Part shown: positions 16,915 to 25,769 of the stretch, one piece after another
Layout: every line of letters begins with the position of its first letter
Position numbering within the stretch: the first letter of the stretch is position 1
Source of the DNA: Vreelandella songnenensis
Lineage (GTDB): Bacteria; Pseudomonadota; Gammaproteobacteria; Pseudomonadales; Halomonadaceae
Length of the DNA stretch: 64,000 nucleotides
Direction of reading: 5' to 3'
Assembly: GCF_003002925.1 (NCBI RefSeq)
Contig: NZ_PVTK01000001.1
Location: 682,001-746,000, forward strand
Program-made: the position numbers and the translations under genes
The notes under the pieces: generated by a model
Told to the model about the DNA's origin: nothing
The model's input: the letters and a program-made list of their open reading frames with translations, nothing else
The model's database searches: none

Positions 16915-17295
16915 TTACTGGCCGCTGGTCAACTCGTCATCGTCTGCTTCATTGGCGCCCGGCATCGGGTCTGTGCCTTCGCCAAAGCCCGGCTCATCGT
17001 CGACCGTATTCGTACGTGCTTCATCTTCAGGCTGCATGGACTCCTGCGGAACAGCGGTGTCACTGGAGGCGCTATCTGAAGACTGCTCAATGGGGGATGT
17101 TTCAGTCGGCTCTTGCATCATGGAGCCTTCCTGTTCTGGGGCTTGATCCATGGATTCAGGTTGCTGCGCAGGCGGCATGTCGTCATCGCCATTGTCGCCA
17201 CAGCCTGCAAGCATGAGCACGCTCGCGGCAGCTGCTACCATGCACAGAGAAAGTAAACGTGGCCGTTTCGAGCTGGCAGTTACATGCTTATCCAT
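16915..17295 (-). CDS. Acidic lipoprotein of unknown function
   Basis: A 126-residue predicted lipoprotein. Basic N-terminus, hydrophobic core, lipobox 'LAGC' with Cys32. The mature 95 residues are dominated by Asp, Glu, Gln, Ser, Pro and Met, starting 'GDNGDDDMPPAQQP', and look unstructured. The ATG at 17295 is preferred to ones further upstream because GGAG lies about ten bases before it and it gives a normal lipoprotein leader. Similar composition and the shared 'CGD' after the lipid-anchor Cys suggest it is related in kind to the smaller lipoprotein downstream. Function unknown. Confidence 0.65.
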   Translation of the reverse strand: MDKHVTASSKRPRLLSLCMVAAAASVLMLAGCGDNGDDDMPPAQQPESMDQAPEQEGSMMQEPTETSPIEQSSDSASSDTAVPQESMQPEDEARTNTVDDEPGFGEGTDPMPGANEADDDELTSGQ

Positions 17296-17495
17296 AAAAG
17301 TAATCTCCATTGATACTGTGCAAACATCTTGAATCACTAGCCTGATACTGCACACTTTGAACCAACATGCGCCAACATAAAAATAAATACAATTAATTCA
17401 AAACCTTATGGATAAATAACACATTTTAAAAAGCCCTGGAAACCGGGTGCAAAATGACACATGTGGCAAATGTTGGCAGCGTTGAAAGGAGCGAT

Positions 17496-17524
17496 GTGGC
17501 ACAATCGGCACACTTATGTATAAT
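17496..17524 (+). promoter_or_regulatory. Probable sigma-70 promoter of the betaine uptake operon
   Basis: A perfect TATAAT (17519-17524) lies 17 bases after GTGGCA (4 of 6 matches to -35). The surrounding 17380-17640 stretch is strongly AT-rich, unlike flanking coding DNA, and contains direct repeats of TGTGGCA/TGTTGGCA at about 17462, 17471 and 17495. The remainder of the 17296-17656 gap shows nothing else. Confidence 0.55.
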
Positions 17525-17656
17525 AATTTTTAATAATTAACCGCATAAATTCTTTATTTTTCTTATGATTTCTTTGTGTGGCTGCTTTGAAGGCTATAGC
17601 AGTCGGTCAGAAGAGTAGCGACACAAAGTGCCTCATACCGATAAAAGGCATTGCCG

Positions 17657-18859
17657 ATGGATGAACAGCGCCCGGTCAAAATAAAAGTACGTGGTGTAAG
17701 TAAAGTATTTGGTAAACAGCCCCAAAAAGCCTTGGCACTTCGCGATCAGGGGCTCAAGCGGCCTGAAATTCTCGAGAAAACCGGCCAGACACTGGGCCTT
17801 TCGAATATTTCATTCGATGTCTATCAAGGCGAGCTGCTGGTGATCATGGGGCTTTCCGGCTCCGGCAAGTCCACCCTGATCCGCTGCCTCAACCGTTTGA
17901 TCGATACCACCGAAGGCGAAATCATCATCGAGGGTGAAAATATCCCCACCTTGAGTGACAAGGCGCTGCTGGCCTGTCGCCGCCGGCACTTCTCGATGGT
18001 GTTCCAGAATTTTGCCCTGTTCCCGCATCGTACCGTTCAGCAGAACGCCGAGTTCGGCCTGGAAATTCGTGGCATCGATAAGCAAGAGCGCCAGAAAATC
18101 GCCCACACGGCACTTCAGCAGGTAGGCCTTGAGGGCTGGGAGAACGCCTACCCCAATCAGCTTTCTGGCGGCATGCAGCAGCGTGTCGGCCTGGCCCGAG
18201 CACTGGCCAACGACGCCAGCGTACTGCTGATGGACGAAGCGTTTTCAGCGCTCGACCCGCTGATCCGTAAAGACATGCAGCAGGAACTTTTGCAGCTGCA
18301 GACCCGAATGCAGAAGACTACCGTCTTTATTACTCATGACCTGGACGAAGCGCTCAATATTGGCGATCGCATCGTGCTGCTCAAGGATGGCGAGGTGATC
18401 CAGATTGGTACGCCGGAGCAGATTCTCACCCAGCCCGCCGATGACTACGTACGCCGCTTCATCGAAGGTGTGGATCGCTCACGGGTATTGACGGCGGCCA
18501 GCGCCATGCGGCCTCTGCGCACCACGGCGCGGGAAAGCGACGGCCCGCGTACCGCGCTGCACCGCATGCGCGACCACGCCATCGATTCCATCTATGTCAC
18601 CGACCGCGACCGCACACTGCTGGGCCTGCTTGAGGCGGAAGCTGCCACTGTTGCCATTCAGCAAGGCGCTGACAGCATCAAACGCTATCTGACCCAGGAT
18701 TTTCGTAAAGTCTCTCCCGATGAACCCTTGCAGCACCTGTTTGCAATGTTCAGCGAAAAGAGCCTCCCCATTGCCGTCGTGGATGAGCAGCAGCACCTGC
18801 TGGGCGTAGTGGTAAAAGGGGCGGTACTGGATGAGTTGGCCAAAGCAGGAGAGCAGTAA
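17657..18859 (+). CDS. proV: Glycine betaine/proline ABC importer ATPase (ProV-like)
   Basis: A 400-residue ATPase of the ProV/OpuAA type. The N-terminal extension with 'QGLKRPEILEKTG' before the ABC core is typical of ProV. Walker A is 'GLSGSGKST' (about 65-73), signature 'LSGGMQQR', Walker B 'LLMDEAFSALDP'. The C-terminal 120 residues form a CBS pair, which in OpuA-type transporters gates activity by ionic strength or nucleotide. ATG at 17657 is chosen over a TTG six bases earlier because AAAGG lies eight bases upstream. First gene of proV-proW-proX. Confidence 0.93.
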   Translation: MDEQRPVKIKVRGVSKVFGKQPQKALALRDQGLKRPEILEKTGQTLGLSNISFDVYQGELLVIMGLSGSGKSTLIRCLNRLIDTTEGEIIIEGENIPTLSDKALLACRRRHFSMVFQNFALFPHRTVQQNAEFGLEIRGIDKQERQKIAHTALQQVGLEGWENAYPNQLSGGMQQRVGLARALANDASVLLMDEAFSALDPLIRKDMQQELLQLQTRMQKTTVFITHDLDEALNIGDRIVLLKDGEVIQIGTPEQILTQPADDYVRRFIEGVDRSRVLTAASAMRPLRTTARESDGPRTALHRMRDHAIDSIYVTDRDRTLLGLLEAEAATVAIQQGADSIKRYLTQDFRKVSPDEPLQHLFAMFSEKSLPIAVVDEQQHLLGVVVKGAVLDELAKAGEQ

Positions 18860-19689
18860 TGGATATTCCCCGTCTTCCTCTGGGCCGTTGGATTGAAACC
18901 GGCCTTGACTGGTTAACAAGCGAGTACTCGGTCGTCACGCGAGCTATTTCACGCTTCACCCAGACCGGTATCAATAGCTTGAACGATGGCTTGATGTGGC
19001 TACCCGAATGGGCGCTGTTGGCCATTATCGCGCTTGTCTGCTGGAAGCTTGCCAGCCCCCGCCTGGCGATTGGCGCGGTGGCGGGCCTGGCCTTGATCTG
19101 GAACCTGGGCCTTTGGAATCCGATGATCGAGACCCTGACCCTGGTAGTGATTGCTACCTTGGTGGCCGTGGCTATCGCCCTGCCCTTCGGCATTGCGGCG
19201 GCGCTTTCCGAGCGGCTCTATCGGGTCATCATGCCGGTGCTGGATTTCATGCAGACCATGCCGGCATTTGTCTATCTGATTCCCGCCATTCCATTTTTCG
19301 GTATCGGTTCGGTATCGGCTATCTTTGCCACGGTCATCTTCTCCATGCCCCCCGCTATCCGCTTCACAACGCTGGGTATCCGCCAGGTGCCGGTCGAGCT
19401 GATCGAAGCTGCCGACGCCTATGGCGCCACGCGCAGCCAGAAGCTTTTCAAGGTGCAGTTGCCGCTTTCGCTACCTACGGTAATGGCGGGTATCAACCAG
19501 ACAATCATGCTGGCACTCTCCATGGTGGTCATTGCCGCCATGATTGGCGCGGATGGCCTGGGCAGCGAAGTATGGCGTGCCATTCAGCGCCTGCGTCCTG
19601 GCGATGGGTTCGAAGCCGGTATCGCCGTGGTAATTCTGGCCATGCTGCTGGACCGTTTGACCCAGGCACTGCGCAAATCGTCCCGATAA
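18859..19689 (+). CDS. proW: Glycine betaine/proline ABC importer permease (ProW-like)
   Basis: A 276-residue permease with about six membrane segments in the BPD family. The EAA loop is 'EAADAYGATRSQKLFKVQLP'. Its ATG shares one base with the ProV stop (TAATG), indicating tight coupling. The N-terminal amphipathic helix of about 50 residues before the first membrane segment resembles ProW. It forms the membrane channel of the importer with the ATPase before it and the binding protein after it. Confidence 0.92.
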   Translation: MDIPRLPLGRWIETGLDWLTSEYSVVTRAISRFTQTGINSLNDGLMWLPEWALLAIIALVCWKLASPRLAIGAVAGLALIWNLGLWNPMIETLTLVVIATLVAVAIALPFGIAAALSERLYRVIMPVLDFMQTMPAFVYLIPAIPFFGIGSVSAIFATVIFSMPPAIRFTTLGIRQVPVELIEAADAYGATRSQKLFKVQLPLSLPTVMAGINQTIMLALSMVVIAAMIGADGLGSEVWRAIQRLRPGDGFEAGIAVVILAMLLDRLTQALRKSSR

Positions 19690-19800
19690 AACGCCTTGCT
19701 TGATGAACCAACGTTACTTGATGAACTGTCGTTTCACGACCATGCTAAAAACGCTTACTTAACTTTGGTTAAAGCGTTGACTACAAAAGGGAGCAAGTGA

Positions 19801-20670
19801 ATGAAAACGCAACTGTTAAGCCAACGCACTACTCGCCTGGCCTCGGCCATCCTGATCGCAAGCACAGGCCTTGCGGCAGGTGGTGTTCAGGCTCAGGAAC
19901 AAACGATCAACCTGGCCTATGTGGAGTGGTCATCCGAGGTGGCGTCCACCAACGTGATGGCCGCGGTGCTCGAGCAGGCAGGCTATGACGTCGAACTGAC
20001 CTCACTTTCGGCAGCGGCCATGTTTCAGGCGCTCTCGACCGGCGACGCTGATGCCATCGTGGCGGCCTGGCTGCCCACCACCCACGCCGACTACATGGAG
20101 CGCATCGGCGACAAGATCGAGGACCTGGGCCCTAACCTGGATGGCACCAAGCTTGGCCTTGTCGTTCCTGCCTACACAGAAGTCGATTCAATCGACGAGC
20201 TCAACGACAATGCAGATATATTCAATAGCGAGATCATCGGTATAGATCCTGGCGCAGGCTTGATGGGCCTGGCGGAAGATGTTGTCGATACCTATGACCT
20301 CGGCCTTCGTCTGCGTAGCGGTAGTGACGCGACCATGGTGGCTGCGCTCAGCAACGCCATCAATAACGAAGAAGATATCGTTGTTACCAGCTGGACACCG
20401 CACTGGATGTTTGCCCGTTGGGATCTGAAGTATCTGGAAGACCCTGAAGACGTGTTCGGAGGCGCGGAGCAGATTCATACCGTGGTACGCGATGGCCTGG
20501 AAGACGACATGCCCGAAGCCTATGCCATTCTTGATGCGTTTGAATGGACCCCGGAGCAGATGGGGGAAGTCATGCTGATGAATCAGGAAGAGGGCAGCGA
20601 CCCGTATGAAAATGCCAAACAGTGGGTGGAAGATAATCAGGACGTTGTAGAGCAGTGGCTGAATAGCTGA
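19801..20670 (+). CDS. proX: Glycine betaine-binding periplasmic protein (ProX/OpuAC-like)
   Basis: A 289-residue binding protein with a signal peptide ending 'VQA' at residue 31. The mature sequence 'INLAYVEWSSEVASTNVMAAVLE' and 'DAIVAAWLPTTHADYM' match OpuAC-type betaine-binding proteins, with the Trp residues expected for a quaternary-ammonium box. It is strongly acidic, as usual for halophile periplasmic proteins. A ribosome site (GGGAGC) precedes the ATG. It lies 111 bases after proW and is followed by a terminator, so it closes the operon. Confidence 0.92.
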   Translation: MKTQLLSQRTTRLASAILIASTGLAAGGVQAQEQTINLAYVEWSSEVASTNVMAAVLEQAGYDVELTSLSAAAMFQALSTGDADAIVAAWLPTTHADYMERIGDKIEDLGPNLDGTKLGLVVPAYTEVDSIDELNDNADIFNSEIIGIDPGAGLMGLAEDVVDTYDLGLRLRSGSDATMVAALSNAINNEEDIVVTSWTPHWMFARWDLKYLEDPEDVFGGAEQIHTVVRDGLEDDMPEAYAILDAFEWTPEQMGEVMLMNQEEGSDPYENAKQWVEDNQDVVEQWLNS

Positions 20671-20685
20671 ATAATCGGGTCAGTT

Positions 20686-20721
20686 GCGCCAGCCGCAGTG
20701 GCACTGTGGCTGGCGCTTTTT
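20686..20721 (+). terminator. Terminator after proX
   Basis: GCGCCAGCC ... GGCTGGCGC, a 9-bp stem with further pairing inside (CAGTG/CACTG), followed by TTTTT. Confidence 0.9.
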
Positions 20722-20846
20722 CTGGTCAATTATTTTACAAAAAATAGTCAGCACAATCCGGCAATACAACGTTTGTTAATATATAGTTAATCAAAAGCTG
20801 CACGACGCATACGCGCGTGTTTTCAAATCAAAACGGAGAGGCACCC

Positions 20847-22487
20847 GTGGATAAGCAAGAACCGAATCATTCCCCGGATGAACCGGGCTCAGAGGGCATT
20901 CCTGCCCCTGAGGGGGCAGCTAACCTGATCGATACCGATTATGTGATCGGTCAGGATAATATTACGACCAACAAGATGGGCTTTGACCTTGACCTGCATG
21001 GCAAGGTATTCAGCGTCTCTGCCATTGTTGTGTTGATATTTGTAGTGTTGACACTGGCGCTGCAAGACACTATCGCACCGATATATGACGCCATCTTCAG
21101 CTTCTTGACCGGTAATCTCTCCTGGTTCTTTATCGCTGCTGCCAACATATTCGTTATTTTATGTATTGGTCTGATTTTTTCCCCACTGGGTAAAATTCGC
21201 CTAGGGGGAGCCGACGCCAAGCCTGACTATACCTATATGGGTTGGTTCTCGATGCTGTTTGCCGCAGGCATGGGCATTGGCTTGATGTTTTTTGGCGTGA
21301 ATGAGCCCCTCACCCACTTCGGGACCTCGCTTGATGGAGATTCCTGGGCGCCACTAGGCGGTGCTGCGGGTGATGCGGCCGCGGCGACGTCGCTTGCCAT
21401 GGCAGCCACCATTTACCACTGGGGCCTTCACCCCTGGGCCATTTACGCCATCGTGGCCCTGTCGCTGGCCCTGTTCTCGTTCAACAAGGGCTTACCGCTC
21501 TCCATGCGCTCGGTGTTCTACCCTATTCTGGGCGAGCGTGTGTGGGGATGGCCTGGCCACGTCATCGATATTCTGGCGGTATTTGCGTCGCTATTTGGTT
21601 TGGCCACGTCATTGGGGCTAGGTGCCAGCCAGGCGGCCGCGGGCCTGACCTACCTGTTTGGCGCGCCGGAAGGCGACATCACGATGATCCTGTTGATTGT
21701 CGGCATCACCCTGGTGGCTATCGCCTCCATCATTGCGGGCGTCGACAAGGGCGTGCAGCTGCTGTCCAAGATCAACATCGCCATGGCGGCGCTGCTGCTG
21801 TTCTTCGTGATTGCTGTAGGTCCGACCCTGTTCATTGCAACGGGCTTCTTTGAAAACCTGTGGAGCTATGCGACTAATTTTGCCGCGCTCTCCAACCCGT
21901 TTGGCCGCGAAGATGCTAACTTCAGCCAAGGCTGGACCGCCTTCTACTGGGCCTGGTGGATCTCCTGGTCACCGTACGTCGGCATGTTTATTGCCCGTGT
22001 ATCACGCGGCCGCACGGTTCGTGAGTTCCTGATTTCCGTACTTATCATACCGTCCGTGGTATCGGTTCTGTGGATGACCACCTTTGGCGGCACGGCGATT
22101 GATCAATACGTGAGCCAGGGTATCAGCGCCGTGCGCGATGCGGGCGTCGACCTGCAGCTGTTCCTCATGCTGGAGCAGTTACCGCTGTCACAAATCACGT
22201 CTTTCATCGCTATCGTGCTGGTCATCGTGTTCTTTGTGACCTCCTCCGACTCGGGTTCTCTGGTAATCGACTCCATTACGGCGGGCGGCAAAGTGGATGC
22301 TCCTACACCCCAGCGCGTGTTCTGGGCCATTATCGAAGGCGCCATTGCCATCGCCCTGCTGCTGGGTGGCGGCCTTACCGCACTGCAGACCATGGCTGTA
22401 TCAACGGGCTTCCCGTTCACCATTATCCTGCTGGTAGCGTGCTACGCGATCATCAAGGGACTGATGAGCGAACCCAAGGCGGTATAA
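20847..22487 (+). CDS. BCCT-family betaine/choline/carnitine transporter
   Basis: A 546-residue inner-membrane carrier with about twelve membrane segments, driven by Na+ or H+. The family signatures are present: 'GMGIGLMFFGVNEP' (substrate/Na+ region) and 'WWISWSPYVGMFIARVSRGRTVREF' (signature of segment 8 and following loop). The GTG at 20847 is preferred over a GTG 30 bases earlier because GGAGAG lies six bases upstream. Its own AT-rich upstream region and terminators on both sides show that it is a separate unit from proVWX, though both likely respond to osmotic stress. Substrate (betaine, choline or ectoine) cannot be fixed from sequence. Confidence 0.92.
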   Translation: MDKQEPNHSPDEPGSEGIPAPEGAANLIDTDYVIGQDNITTNKMGFDLDLHGKVFSVSAIVVLIFVVLTLALQDTIAPIYDAIFSFLTGNLSWFFIAAANIFVILCIGLIFSPLGKIRLGGADAKPDYTYMGWFSMLFAAGMGIGLMFFGVNEPLTHFGTSLDGDSWAPLGGAAGDAAAATSLAMAATIYHWGLHPWAIYAIVALSLALFSFNKGLPLSMRSVFYPILGERVWGWPGHVIDILAVFASLFGLATSLGLGASQAAAGLTYLFGAPEGDITMILLIVGITLVAIASIIAGVDKGVQLLSKINIAMAALLLFFVIAVGPTLFIATGFFENLWSYATNFAALSNPFGREDANFSQGWTAFYWAWWISWSPYVGMFIARVSRGRTVREFLISVLIIPSVVSVLWMTTFGGTAIDQYVSQGISAVRDAGVDLQLFLMLEQLPLSQITSFIAIVLVIVFFVTSSDSGSLVIDSITAGGKVDAPTPQRVFWAIIEGAIAIALLLGGGLTALQTMAVSTGFPFTIILLVACYAIIKGLMSEPKAV

Positions 22488-22505
22488 CGTTTATCGCGCA
22501 CGGCC

Positions 22506-22540
22506 AAAACGGGCAGCCAAAAGGCTGCCCGTTTTGTTTG
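22506..22540 (+). terminator. Terminator after the BCCT gene (possibly bidirectional)
   Basis: AAAACGGGCAGCC - AAAA - GGCTGCCCGTTTT, a 13-bp perfect stem followed by GTTTG; it sits between convergent genes and can serve both. Confidence 0.88.
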
Positions 22541-22571
22541 CAGAGTATCTTCACCTAGAAAAAACGAAAGG

Positions 22572-23297
22572 CTAGCACCACAGGTCTTTCAAGGGCGTAT
22601 CCGGCCGATAATGAGTGGCTACCTGAGCTTGAAAAAGCTCGGCGGTTGCCATGGCATCCAGCAGTGCATGATGCCCCTGATACGCAGGCAGTCCATAGCG
22701 TTCCCGGCTGGCATTCAAGCGTATGGATACCGGCGGCCGACCCAGCCAGCGGCGAAAGCGTGCCCATAGCGTCTGGCGGTGCAGCCGCGCCTCGAGCGAC
22801 ATGGTGTCGATCATGGGAAACATGACGCCTTCCCCGCGCCGGGCCTTGACTGCCGCATCCAGGAAAGGCCGCTCGATATTGCGAAAATGCACCACCACCA
22901 GATGCCCGGCCAAGCGCCCCAGCAACTCATCCAGAATGGTATCCAGGTCCGGTGCAGCAGCCACTTCTGAATGGGTGATGTGGTGAAAGGTAATCGAAGT
23001 GTCCGACAGTGGCCGGGTAGGCTTGACTACCCAGTGCCGACGCTCGGCGAGCCTTATACGGTCAAGCGTGAACGGCACGATGCCGATGCTGACAATGGCA
23101 TGATGGTGCTCATCCAGGCCGGTCGTTTCCATATCCAGTGCGATCATGGGCACTTGTGAAATCGGCGTATCCTCGGCGGGCAGGGGCGTGGCGAAAAACT
23201 GCCTGATCGCCGGATCCTTTACCTGCTGCTCCCGCGTTGCCATGTATTCTGCCCAGTTGGCCTGGGTGACTCGTTGACGTGGACGAATGCCTAGCAT
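22572..23297 (-). CDS. DEDDh 3'-5' exonuclease (DnaQ-like), partner of the nucleotidyltransferase
   Basis: A 241-residue exonuclease of the DnaQ/PolC-type superfamily. ExoI has Asp55 and Glu57 in 'LDMETTGL'; ExoIII is 'HHALLDA' with His209 and Asp214. ExoII reads 'HFRNIERPFLD', where the usual metal-binding Asp is Glu142. A 45-residue extension precedes ExoI. It starts one base after the stop of the cNMP/CBS/nucleotidyltransferase gene, so the two are co-translated. It is unlikely to be the replicative proofreading subunit, which lacks this extension. Its true substrate is unknown. Confidence 0.85.
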   Translation of the reverse strand: MLGIRPRQRVTQANWAEYMATREQQVKDPAIRQFFATPLPAEDTPISQVPMIALDMETTGLDEHHHAIVSIGIVPFTLDRIRLAERRHWVVKPTRPLSDTSITFHHITHSEVAAAPDLDTILDELLGRLAGHLVVVHFRNIERPFLDAAVKARRGEGVMFPMIDTMSLEARLHRQTLWARFRRWLGRPPVSIRLNASRERYGLPAYQGHHALLDAMATAELFQAQVATHYRPDTPLKDLWC

Positions 23298-23298
23298 A

Positions 23299-25209
23299 TT
23301 ACTGCCTCGGCCGCTGGGAGGGCATGGGATAGCGGAACTTCAGAAACTTCTGGGCATTGCTGAGTACCTGAAACGCATCTTTCAGCGTGTGCCGTTCGCT
23401 ATCTTCCACATTTTCAGGCTCGATGTTGTTATCCGGCACTCGCTCTTCCTGAATATCGATCATCTGGTGGCGCAGCCGCGACATGCAGAGAAACTCGAAC
23501 GCGTAGCTCAGCTTGTCGCTGACCCCGGTCGCCAGCAGCTGCGTATTGCTAATATCGTTCAAGCGCTGAAAGGTGTTCTGGGCCTTGGAGCCGGATGCCA
23601 GCGCGTGGATACGTACCAGGTCCGCCATGGGGGCTGTTCCGCGGCGTTTCAGGTTAATGGAGTTATTGTGCTTGCCGTCTTTCTCCATCACGAAGGTACG
23701 AAAGAACCCCAGCGGTGGCGTACGGTTGAGCGCATTGCGTGCCATGGCGGCCAGAAACAGCGGTGACTGGGGTGCCTTCTGGGCAATCAGGTCCTGCAGG
23801 GTTTCAACGAAGTGATCTTCGCCGTAGATGCTGTCGAGATCGAAAAAGATGGAGCTGTGCAGCAGGCGCTCGGGCGTCGGGTTTTCCATCCAGTCCTGGA
23901 AATAGCGCTTCCACACGCTTAGCGGCTGGCGCCACTGCTCGTTGGTGGCCATTACATCGCCTTTGCAGTAGGTGTAGCCGCAGGCATCCAGACCATCGCT
24001 TACAAACTTGGCAAGCGCGTAAAAGTACGCATCATGCTCCTCGGCCACGAAATCATCGGATAGCACCAGCGCGTTGTCCTGATCGGTCACGATGCTCTGT
24101 TCGTTACGCGCCATCGAGCCGTTCACCATGAAGCAGTAAGGCACCGGCGGCGGGCCGAGCTCGGCTTCGGCGAGCTCCAGCAAACGGCGAGTAAAGCTTC
24201 GCCCGATGGTCGAAAGCGCACTGCCCACCATCTGCGAGTTGGCGCCTTCCTGCACCATCCGCACAAACGCGGCCCTTACGTCTGGAGCCAGCTTGGCGAG
24301 GCCCTGAGCGCTTGACTGGTTAAAGATGTTGCTGACCAGATAAAGCCCACTGTGGGTTTCATAGCGAATGATATCGGAAAGATGGACCACGCCCACCGGG
24401 CGCTGGCGATAGACGACCGGCAGATGGTGGACGTTATTGCGCAGCATGGTCAGCATGGCTTCATATACTGACGCGTCCGACTGGATGGTTATCAGGTGCG
24501 AGGAGGCTACATCGCCAATGGCGGCCTGCGGTGAGAGCCCTTCAGCCACCACGCGGGTACGAAAATCGCTATCGGTAAAGATCCCTTCCATGCGCCAGGT
24601 CTGGCCTTCGCTATCCTGAAAGCTGTAGCGCGGATTGCCCGAACACTGGTTGATCACGATGGCCGCCGACGCCTGGGCTTCGCTGATCTGCTGGGCTACC
24701 TGCTGAAGCGTGGTACTGGCCTCGACCATGACCGGGTAGCGTGTCACGAGCTTGCGGATACGCGTGACCATCATGTCGTTGGACTTTTTCTGCTGCTCGG
24801 CGGCGGTTTCAAGCCTTGGCCGCTCAAGCTCTACAAAATCGGCGAAGTCGTCGTCCTCTTCGCACAACCGCTGAAAGACATCGTTGGGAATGAAGTAGAT
24901 CAGCGTGTCTTCAATCGCCTGCGCAGGAAAGCGTACCTTGTGATTGCGCAGCAGGCTGAAGTGACCAAAGATATCCCCCTCGCCCAGACGGTTGTAAAGC
25001 TCGCCCTGGCGGCGGTATACCTCAACGGCCCCACTTCTGATGAAGCACAGCTCATCCAGCGTGTCGTTGAGCACCAGGATATCGCTGCCGGTCTTGAAAT
25101 AGCTGACCTCTACTCGTTCGGCAATCGCATCAAGCAGCTCGTCCGAGAGCCCGTCGAAGGGGGGAAACTGGCCCATGAATTGGCGGATTTCGAGTAGCTC
25201 AACGTCCAT
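23299..25209 (-). CDS. cNMP-binding / CBS / putative nucleotidyltransferase (DUF294) protein
   Basis: A 636-residue soluble protein. Order of domains: cyclic-nucleotide-binding-like domain (about 15-120, with 'LGEGDIFG'), a CBS pair (about 155-290), a GlnD-like nucleotidyltransferase core (about 300-440) with 'GSMARNEQ' and 'TDQDNALVL' giving Gly364-Ser365 and Asp376/Asp378, and a C-terminal DUF294_C helical region. This architecture is common in proteobacteria, often next to a DEDDh exonuclease and sometimes an acetate permease; here only the exonuclease is present. A regulatory nucleotidylation role is inferred from the fold; target unknown. Confidence 0.88.
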   Translation of the reverse strand: MDVELLEIRQFMGQFPPFDGLSDELLDAIAERVEVSYFKTGSDILVLNDTLDELCFIRSGAVEVYRRQGELYNRLGEGDIFGHFSLLRNHKVRFPAQAIEDTLIYFIPNDVFQRLCEEDDDFADFVELERPRLETAAEQQKKSNDMMVTRIRKLVTRYPVMVEASTTLQQVAQQISEAQASAAIVINQCSGNPRYSFQDSEGQTWRMEGIFTDSDFRTRVVAEGLSPQAAIGDVASSHLITIQSDASVYEAMLTMLRNNVHHLPVVYRQRPVGVVHLSDIIRYETHSGLYLVSNIFNQSSAQGLAKLAPDVRAAFVRMVQEGANSQMVGSALSTIGRSFTRRLLELAEAELGPPPVPYCFMVNGSMARNEQSIVTDQDNALVLSDDFVAEEHDAYFYALAKFVSDGLDACGYTYCKGDVMATNEQWRQPLSVWKRYFQDWMENPTPERLLHSSIFFDLDSIYGEDHFVETLQDLIAQKAPQSPLFLAAMARNALNRTPPLGFFRTFVMEKDGKHNNSINLKRRGTAPMADLVRIHALASGSKAQNTFQRLNDISNTQLLATGVSDKLSYAFEFLCMSRLRHQMIDIQEERVPDNNIEPENVEDSERHTLKDAFQVLSNAQKFLKFRYPMPSQRPRQ

Positions 25210-25285
25210 ACACTCTCCTTGACGAACCCGGCAGACAAATCAGTAGTTTGGATGGGTTCAACAATATCGTAAACCCTGCGCCCAA

Positions 25286-25315
25286 TAAAAAGCCCGGCAC
25301 GTAAGTACCGGGCTT
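25286..25315 (-). terminator. Terminator after the DUF4168 gene
   Basis: AAAGCCCGG ... CCGGGCTTT, 9-bp stem, followed on the minus strand by TTTTTATTG. It lies about 60 bases downstream of the DUF4168 stop. Confidence 0.85.
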
Positions 25316-25376
25316 TCGCGATGTTCAACGGACGGCTGAAAGACAGTCTCAGCTACCGTTGACGCTCAGTCATTGC

Positions 25377-25769
25377 TTACGACTGGCTTGCCATCTCTTG
25401 AACACGCTGCATCATTTCCGGATCTTGCTGAATGGACTGGCCGATCGCGTTAAAGGTATCGACATCGAGACCGCTATCTTCAACCACTTCGATCATGCGA
25501 TCGTTGGCTTCAGCACGAACTTCCTGTTGTGCAGATTCGTCTCCTGCTTCCTGCAGACGCTGTGTGTACTCTTGCGAGATCACGGCGATTTCTTGAGAAG
25601 CATCGGCGAACTGCTGTAGCTGCTCGTCAGAAAAATCCTGAGTAGGCGCGGCTTGCTGGGTGGCCATCGGATCCTGAGCCGGATCCTGTGCCTGTTGGGC
25701 GTTGGCAGTCGTTGCCATCAGACCAGTTGCAAGCAGAGCAGCAGAGAACAAAGCAGTTATACGTTGCAT
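25377..25769 (-). CDS. DUF4168 family secreted protein
   Basis: A 130-residue exported protein. Signal peptide ends 'ANA' at residue 24; a Gln/Asp/Ala-rich linker follows; then the helical DUF4168 region with 'DFSDEQLQQFADASQEI' and a C-terminal 'FNAIGQSIQQDPEMMQRVQ', both matching the family. The ATG at 25769 is chosen since GAGG lies nine bases upstream and it yields a normal signal peptide; two upstream in-frame ATGs are less well supported. Monocistronic, with its own terminator. Function of the family is unknown. Confidence 0.75.
   Translation of the reverse strand: MQRITALFSAALLATGLMATTANAQQAQDPAQDPMATQQAAPTQDFSDEQLQQFADASQEIAVISQEYTQRLQEAGDESAQQEVRAEANDRMIEVVEDSGLDVDTFNAIGQSIQQDPEMMQRVQEMASQS

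Noticed and set aside
17494..17516. Possible sigma-54 promoter (TGGCAC...) upstream of proV
   Set aside because: The required GG-N10-GC spacing is not met (only eight bases between GG and GC), while a good sigma-70 element overlaps it.
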